This document shows, piece after piece, positions 28,501 through 37,500 of a stretch of DNA of 64,000 nucleotides; position 1 is the stretch's first letter; each line of letters begins with the position of its first letter. Source of the DNA: Thermoplasmatales archaeon SW_10_69_26 (GTDB lineage Archaea; Thermoplasmatota; SW-10-69-26); NCBI GenBank assembly GCA_003009755.1, contig PXUB01000042.1, positions 55,821-119,820 on the forward strand, in the 5' to 3' direction. The position numbers were made by a program, and so were the translations under genes. The notes under the pieces were generated by a model that saw nothing but the letters and a program-made list of their open reading frames with translations, was not told the origin of the DNA and did no database searches.

Positions 28501-31500
28501 AGAACGTGACCGTCGGGTTCGTCTACATCGGCGAATCCCAGGAGGCCAGACAGTCCTACAACGTCCGTCCCTACGGCGACGTCGAACCGTTCGCAGGCGC
28601 AGGCGTCGACTTCCGATCCAGCGTGGCCGGCACAGCCACCGACCCGCTGTCCGGCACGATCGGGTACGAGCCGACCGGACAGTCCCAGGGCGCGTTCCTC
28701 TCCAGCCGCGTCAGCGTGGAGAGCGACGAGGGCGTCAAGCTCGAACCCACCGACACCGACCGCATCCGCAACCGCGTCGTGAACACCGCCCAGACCGTGC
28801 GGCCCGGCACCGCCGACACCGGGTGGAACACGATCGGTTACGACCACGCGACCGGGCTCGGTGACGCCGAGACCCCGCTGCGCTCCGCGGCCCAGGTCCT
28901 CACCGGCAACGGTGATCCCGTGGCCGAGGGAGCCCAGGCCGGCGACGGCATCGAGCTCGGCACCCGCGAGGAGACCGACAGTGGCGTGGAGCTTTTCCCC
29001 CGCCGCCTCCACGAGGACGCGAAGAAGGCCGGCCAACGCGCCCCCAGCTCGCTGCGAGCCCACGCCGACGACCCGGCCGTGACCGTGCTCGGGTCGCCGA
29101 CGATCGACCTCACGGGATCGGAGAACCCCCACCTGCGGTTCCGGCAGAAGTTCGATCTGCAGACGGAGGAAGGCGCCCAGCTCGTCAACGAGGAGTTCAA
29201 CCTGTCGAAGCTCGCCTCCACCCTCGACCTGCCGAGCAACGTGACCAACGAGAAGGAGTGCGCGGTCGGTCAACGTGATGCCGAAGCGGGACCCGGCGGT
29301 GCCAACGTCACCCTCGAAGGGTTCCATTGCCTGTTGGAGGAACGGAGATCCCAGGACGACGACTACAACGTCCAGAACGAGATCCTCAACCCCGCCGTCG
29401 CCGAACCGAGCGTCTCTGCGGGCCTGTACGTCCGAGCCAGCCCCGTCGGCGAGGACGAGACCCAGCTCGTGGAGCCGGTCGACGGCTACCGCTACCCGAT
29501 CGAGGACTCCGCCGGCTTCCAGCCGACCCTCGACTACACGGTGAACTCGCCCGACAGCTACCCCGGCTACCAGACCGGCTTCTCCACGAACTCCGCCGGG
29601 GACGAGGCGGTCTGGAACCAGCCCGTGTACAAGGAGGCCCGCCAGCCGTCGTTCGCCGGCACCCCCGCTTGGGCCGGTGACAGCGACGTCGACGGCGACG
29701 ACGAGGCCGACTGGGTCACCTCCGAGCTGGATCTCTCGGCGTTCGGCGGCGAGCGCGTGAAGCTGGAGTTCGTGCTCGTCGGCCGTCAAAACCACACCAC
29801 GCCCGGCGATCCCACCGAGGACGCCGGGACGCTGCTCACCGAGGAGCCGTGGTCCCTCGACGACATCGAGGTCGTCGAGTCCGACGTCGAGGGCGAGGTC
29901 GAGATCCAGTCCCTCGACTGGCCCACCACGGATCTGCCCGTCGTCACCCCCGGCACCGACCTGCCGGTCCGCACCACCGTCACCACGCCGACCGGGCTCG
30001 ACCAGACCATCCACGCCAAGGCGGTGCTCGTCGACGCGAACGGCTGTGTCCGCGGCAGCGACACCGTGCAGGCCCAGTTCGAGAACGACGCCGGACGGAC
30101 CGAACCGATGCCGCCCGGCGCCACCCTGACGATGCCGGACATGGTGATCGACGGGTCCAACGTCGACGGCGCCACCCCCTGGGACGTGCTCGTCGGCGTC
30201 GACGTGGGCCAAGAGCCCTCCGTGCTCGCGCCCTCGTCGGTCGAGACCCGCCCCATCCAGGGCGACGTCAGCCGACAGATCTCCACCGGGGCCCTCGACG
30301 TCTCCGAGGGTGCCACCATCGACATGGCCGCCCAGGACGCCAACTGCGAGCCGTCCGCGGACATCCTGACCGTCACCCCGCAGAACACCCGCCCCAGCGT
30401 CACGAAGGACGTCACCGACGACCGCGAGCTCACCTTCGAGGTCCTCTCCGACGACGCCGAGGAACCCGACCCCGGCTGCGATGCCGCTCGCATCGTCGGC
30501 GACACCCGCCGATCCTTCGGCGAAACCGGCAGCTGTGCCCCGATCCTGCTCGCGGTCTCCGAAGGCCAAGGCTCGGACGCCGGCGGGGAGAGCCTGCTGC
30601 TGTACTCCGACCAGGCCCCCGCTGACAGCTCCGAGAACCGGACCGCCCGCGTGGAGGCTCCCTCGCAGCGCGTCCCGGTCGGCAGCCCGATCGAGGTCAG
30701 CGTGGACGTACCCCGCGACCTCGACCAAGCGGCCATGCACGTGATCGACCCCAGCGCTCCCAGCCCGGACCCCCAGCGCGTCTGGGGTGGGCTCGGCACG
30801 ACGCTGGACGCGACCGAGGACACCAGGATCCCGCTCACGCTCGAGGACGCCGGCCCCAAGCTGCTCGTCCTCACCGGTGACAGCGAGGACCATCCCTCCA
30901 CGATCGGCGGCACGCTCGTCGTCGGCACGAACGCGGACAGCGCCGGCGACCCGACCGTGATCGACAACAAGGCCGAGATCACGACGATCGCCGGCGAGCA
31001 AGAACAGCTCGCGGTGACCGACGTGTCGGTCACCCCCAGCTCGGCGCTCTCCACGACCTCGCGAACCATCGAAGCCGAGGTCCAGAACACCGGGACCACC
31101 ACGCTCGAGAACGTCACCGTCGAGTTCAGCACCGAGGGCACCCTCGTCGCGGAGAAGAGCCGCAGCTCGCTGCGCGCCGGCGAATCCGCCACCTTCACCG
31201 TGCCGGACTTCAGCCCCGGCGGCGAGCCGAGCATCGTCATCCGCGTCGACGCCACCAGCAACGAAGGCCTCACGGCCACCGGTGCAGCCTCGGCCCGCTC
31301 GCTCGTCGAGATCGGATCGCTGACCCCGCTCGAGAACGCCAACTCCGACGGCTGGAACGTGCAAGGCGACCAAGCCCAGTTCCAGAACCCCGAGACCAGC
31401 GAGGCGCCCGCGGACACGACCGGCACCGTGGACCTCGTGCGGCAGGCAACCCGCGCCGAGGAGGGTGCCCGCCTGGAGGGTCTCGCGGGCGTCGCCGTCC

Positions 31501-34500
31501 AGCTCGACCACAAGCTCGACATGGAGGAGCGCTTCGACGGCGGCCAGGTCGTCCTCTCGAACGACACCGGGACGCGCCCGCTGTCCGTCGGCGACGCCAC
31601 CAAGGAGATGGGACCGTTCAGCCCGATCGGTGGCGAGGCCCTGACCGGGTTCCGCGACCGGCCCGACGAGACGGTGAAGCTCGACACCGCCGACGCGAGC
31701 ACCGAGCAGCTCGTCGAGCAAACCGCCGTCGACCGGTTCGGCTTCCCGCTGCTGACCGACGACCCCGAGGACGAACCCGAGCCGGATGCCATCGTCGACT
31801 GCGCGAGCCGGACCTTCATCGACGACCAGATCAGCGTCGATCGCTCCCAGCCGTACTGCGAGCACGCCCAGGCCACCATCCCGACGCCGAGCACGGCGAT
31901 GTCCCGCGGCGTGTTCCACCTCCAACCCTCCGAGTTCCTCTCCGGTGAGGACTCGTGGACCGCCGAGCACGACAACGGCGACGAGTACAACATCACCGTG
32001 AACGAGGCCACCAGCTACGTCTTCCTCGAGGGCGGCCGCGATCTCGTGGCCTCCGCCCAGGATCAAGGCAAGCTCTCGATCGCGTTCGAGGAAGCCCGCC
32101 AGCTGGACCCGTTCTTCGAGGCCCGCGAGCGCCCGATGTCCGTCGAGGTCTGCGCCCGCTTCATGTCCGTCGAGGACGACGGCAACGTCACGGTCCGTCA
32201 GGAGCCCGACGTCGTTCGCCGATGCACGGGCCTCACCCACGACGAATCCGGGGACCAGCTCCTCGAGAAGCCGTGGAGCAAGACGATCGTCTCGATCGGG
32301 AACATCCCCGAGACCGGGCCGGGCCAAGACAGGTACAACATCGTGCGGCTCGAACTGTCCCTGCAACAGGACCGGCGGTCCGACGATGGCACCGGCCTGA
32401 TCGGCGACGGCGAGGACACCCGTGACTCGCAGGGCCTCGACCAGCCCATCCGCGGCTGGTTCGTCGGCCCCGTCACGGCCTCGGCCGGCGACACCGAGAA
32501 GACGTGGACCCCCGACGCCCGCGCGCTCACCCAGACCGACCCCAACACCGGCGCCAGTGCCGGTCAGCTCGACGCCGCGATCGACCCCGGCGACAACCCG
32601 GGGAGCGATCGCAGGGAGAAGCAGATCGACCAGTTCAGCGCCGTCGGCCTGACCGACGTTGATATCGTCAAGCGAAGCGACGGCGAGGTCCAGACCCTCA
32701 CCGGCAAGAGCACGGTCAGCGGCATCGACGATCGCAGGGCGAAGGACGATCCCACGTTCAAGCTCCCCTTGACCGCGTGCGCCTGGTCCCGTGCCGGCTC
32801 CTGTAGCTGGACCCAGATCGTCGACACCTACCTCGGATCGAACTGGGGATCCACCCAGGACGACAAGATCCAGGCGCTCGCGACGGCTCCCTTCGCGATG
32901 AATCTCACCTGTTCGCAGCCCGCCGACCTGCCCTTCGAGGTCGACAACACCAACTCCGACGCGAAGGGCGACGACGACCCGCCGACGGCGAGCGGCTGCG
33001 ACCGCACGACCGACCTCCCCGGCATGGGGGTCCAGGTGCTCGACAGCTCCACGATCGACCGAGGCTCCGGCAACGCGTGCGGCGACGCCGAGGTCGGGTC
33101 CCCCGTCCTGTGGCGGACCCGGTGCCTGCGCGGTGAACGGTGGGATGCCTCGTCCACCACGACCGACGAGAACGGGGACAGCATCCGCTTCACGAACCGA
33201 CCGCTCGAGGCCAGCGTCCCCGGCCGTCTATCGGACCTGACGGCCCAGCCCAACGACACGACCTCGATCGAGGTTACCTTCGACGGGCAAAACGGCGACC
33301 TCCGGGTCTACGCCTGCCAGCGGACCGACCCCCTCGACTGCACCGTCGACGACCACTTCGACGCGCTGACCCTCGTCGACGGGGACGAGAGCCCGTACGT
33401 GCACGAGGATCTACCGGAGGACTCCCGCTGGTGTTACCAGGTGGTCGTCCCCAACTCGCCGGCCGCCAACCAGCGGTTCCGGACCGCCTGTTCGAGCACG
33501 CTGCGCTCGCCGGCCTCGGTGACCAGCTTCGAGGCACGCCCCAACGGGACGACCTCGATCACCGTCGAGTGGGACCGCAACGATCTCGACCAGCACGCCG
33601 ACGCCGACCGGTTCAACGTGACGCGCTGCACCCTGCAAGACCACCAGGACGACAGCTCGGCGTGCGGGTCCTACGCAGACCCCGTCGAGGAGGTCGACGA
33701 CGGGGAACGCTTCGTCGACGAGGATCTCGACCCCGGCGTCTACTGCTACCGCATCTGGGCGGTCCACGACCGCGGCGGGGAGGACGACCTCGCCAGCGAC
33801 CCGGTCGTCGACTGCGGCGCCACCGACGAAGGCGGCGATGCCGTCACCGGCCTGTTCGTCCAACGCGAGTCCGACCCCTACGAGCGCGTGCTGGACTTCG
33901 AGACCGTGGACCGCGAGATCGAGGGCCGAGCCCCGAACCTCACCGTCCGATGGAACAACTACACCGCGGACGGCGGCGGGCAGACGAACTACACGGTCGA
34001 CCGCTGCGACCCGCAAGGCGACGTCGACTGCTGGAGCGGCGAGGGCTTCGAGACGACCAACAACCAGACCGTCACGCTGCAGTCCCGCTACGTCGACGAC
34101 GAGGACCTCGACACCGCGGACCGGCGCTGCTACCGCGTCATCGCCACCACCGGCGAGGAGCCCCGCTCGGCGCCTTCCAACATCGACTGCGGGACGACCG
34201 TCGAGACGCCGAGCGCACCGCGCGCCCTCGACGTCCGACGCGGAGCCGACAGCTCCGGCGACCTGCGGTACACGTTCGACGCGCCCGCCCGCGATGGCGG
34301 CGCCATCGTCGAGAACTACACGATCGAGCGCTGCTCGTTGTCCACCGTCGACGACTCCTGCGAGGACGGCGAGTACACCACGGTCGACAACCGCTCGACC
34401 GCACCCGCGGGGGACATCAGCGAGACGTTCGAGACCGGTAGCGGTCCGCACTGCTACCGCGTCAGCGCCGTCAACGTCGCCGGTGCCGGCGAGCCCGCCG

Positions 34501-37500
34501 TCGACTGCGGGACCGCCCGCGGTGGCGAGATCGGCGGCCAGACCCCGCTCCGGTCGAAGGGCCACAGCCTGGACTACCGGATCGTCATGCCCGTCGACCT
34601 GCGCTTCGCGGCCGACCAGGCCCAGGTCTGGGCCGAGCCCGATTTCGAGGAGCTGACCAAGGAGGATGGGAACAAGGACCTCTCGGTCAGCGTCCGCGCC
34701 CAGGCGCGGATCCAGGGCCAGGACACCTGGGAGGACGTCCCGCAATGCGTCACGAAGGAACGCACGGATTCGAACTGCAACACCGGCTGGCAGCCCGTCT
34801 CGGGGATCGCCACCGGCAACAACCTCGACCTCAGCCGGTTCGTCGGGCAGCAGGTCGAGCTCGCGTTCCGCGTCCAGATGGCCCACCCGGCCGTCCAGGT
34901 CGATCCGCCCAGCGGCGACCCCGAACCGGCGCTCGCCCTCAACGACGTGACCGTCGAGGCCGGGTACCTGCAGCTCGTCGACCTCGACATGCTGCTGAAG
35001 GCCTTCACCGACCCCAGCATCCAGGGCGAGGGGTGGAACGTGCGCGGCGTGCAGCTGTTCGGGCTCCCGATCAAGGCCAACGTCGGGCTGACCGACATCG
35101 ACAGCAAGACCCTGGTCGAGGACGAGCTCCACGTTCACACCGACACGAGCGCCGAGCGCGACGTGTTCATGTCCGCTGCGGCGAACGTCACCGTTTACAA
35201 CCAGGGTGTCGAGCCCGAGACCGTGCCGCTGGAGGCCAGCCTCCAGGCGCGTACCAGCTCCAGCGACCCCTGGCAGTTCAGCACGAGCCAGGGCTGGACC
35301 GAGACCGACGATCCAGGCATCGGCGCCGATGGCAAGTGCAACGTCGACATCCGACCCGACGAGGTCGACCTCGAGCCCGGCCGATCCAAGCAGATCGCCA
35401 CGCGCATCGTCTTCACCCCCGAAGACGGGAGCGGGTGGCTGGACCCCAAGAACACGCCCGAGGACGAGCTGCTGGCGCAGTGCTTCCCCGCCTCGCTGGG
35501 CACCTCGGACTCCAGCTACGACTTCCGGTTGCAGATCAACGCCTCCGAGGTCCCCGAGGGTGACTACGTCTCCTCCGACGACCGGATCGAGCAGACCGTC
35601 CGGCCCAACCCCTTCCGGGACAATCTCGGCGACTACCGGTCCCACAGCCCGGGCCTCGGGATCGAGGACTTCTCCGTGGAGCCCACCCGCCCGGCGCCCG
35701 GTCAACCGGTGCGCGTCACGGCGAACGTGAGCCTCACGGACCAGACGAGCCGCGGCGCCGACATCGAGCTCCGGCTCGTCGACCCCGCTACCGGGGAGAT
35801 CCAGCGATCGCTGAGCGGCACCGACGCCGACACGCCGATCACCACCTTCGCGCCCTACCGGACGACCTCGCTCAACTGGACCCTGACCGACGTCCCCGAG
35901 GGCGAGTCGATGGTGAACCTCACCGCCGAGATCACCCGCACGAACCTCGAGAACGAAGAGGAGGTCCCCACCGATTCGGCCGCCGGCTGGATGGCCCGAG
36001 GGTCGGTCGAGGACGACGTCCGCGGATACGCATCCGACGACGTCGGGGCGCTGAGGACCGGCGGCGACGCCCGCTACCAAGGCGGGAACACCACCTACGT
36101 GACCACCCAAGGTCAAAACGAAGGCGACGATGGCTCCGTCGGGATCCTCGAGCGCTGTCGTTCGGTGGTGGATCCCGAGTCGGGCGAAACCTGCCTCAAC
36201 CAGGGATCCGACGGCGAGCTCGCGGCCGTCATCGGCACGCCGTGGATGAAGCTGGAGGACTCGCCGCCGCCGCTGATCGGGGTCCGAGCCCGATGGAACT
36301 TCGACAGCGAGGACCAGAACGAGGACGATCCCGGTCACCCGGTCGCCTCCGGGTGGGCCGTCCAGGTCTGCCACGTCGAGGAGGTCCGCTCCGGCCAGTG
36401 CCCGATCAACACCAGAGACGACGGTGACTCCGGCACCGAAGACGGCTGGGCCTGGCGGACCGTCGACGTCTTGCGGACCTCCGACGGCACGCTGACCGAA
36501 GCCGTCAACCCCGACAGCGTCCTGCCGAGAGGGGAGTGCGACGACCGACAGAATTCGGAGACCACCTGCTCCGCCGTGAGCGAGGACTGGGCCAACATGA
36601 AGACCGGCGACGACGTGATGACGAACACGTCGGCCGGGTTCGCCCGCGACCGAAGCGAAGAGGGTGCCTTCCGCACCGTCATCGCCTCCGGCACCGAGTG
36701 CCCGGACCTCGGCGAACAGCACTGCCCGCTGTCGTGGAACCAGACCGACGGCGGCGACCGCGACGACCACTACCGCGTCCGCCTGGTCGCCTTCTCGTCC
36801 GACAACAGCCGCAACGACGAGCTGACGGTCTCCGACATCACGATCGCCCCCGTCGGCCTGACCGGCAGCCAGCGGCAGGACACCTCCGGGTTCCCGATCC
36901 CCGAAAAAGCCCCGAAGGCCGTCCCGATGAACCTCGACTCGCTGGGAGAGATCGGGACCAAGGTCGACGCCAGCGTGGACGAACCCGAGGGCTGGGACGC
37001 CAGCATCGACGGCCTGCCCGCCACGAGCACCGTCGAGGAGGGCACCGAGCCCCGCCTGCTGGTCGAGGCACCGATCTCGCCCAGCGGCATCTCCCAGAGC
37101 GCGACGCTCAACCCCCGCTTCGGCGTCCAAGCCGAACCGCTCCGCAGCATCGAGGAGGTCGTCCCGATCGGCGTCCAGGCTGGGCAGCACCCAGACCTGG
37201 TCGTCGAGGACGTCGAACGAACCGACGACGTCAAGAAGGGTGACGAGACCCTCGTCCAAGTGCGTGTGCAGAACGTCGGGTTCGAGACGAGCGAGGAGGT
37301 CGAGGTGACCGGCGTCGCCCGCTACGACGACGGCCAGGTCAACCTCCTCGAACCGCCCAAGGACCAGGACAAGGTGACCCTGCCTGCGCTCCCGCCCGGC
37401 GTCGAGGAGACCGTCGTCCTCAAGTGGACGCCCTCCCAAAGCGGCAACGCCACCGTGCGCGTCGGGGCCGACCTCACGCGCGCGGAACCGCTGTCCGGCC

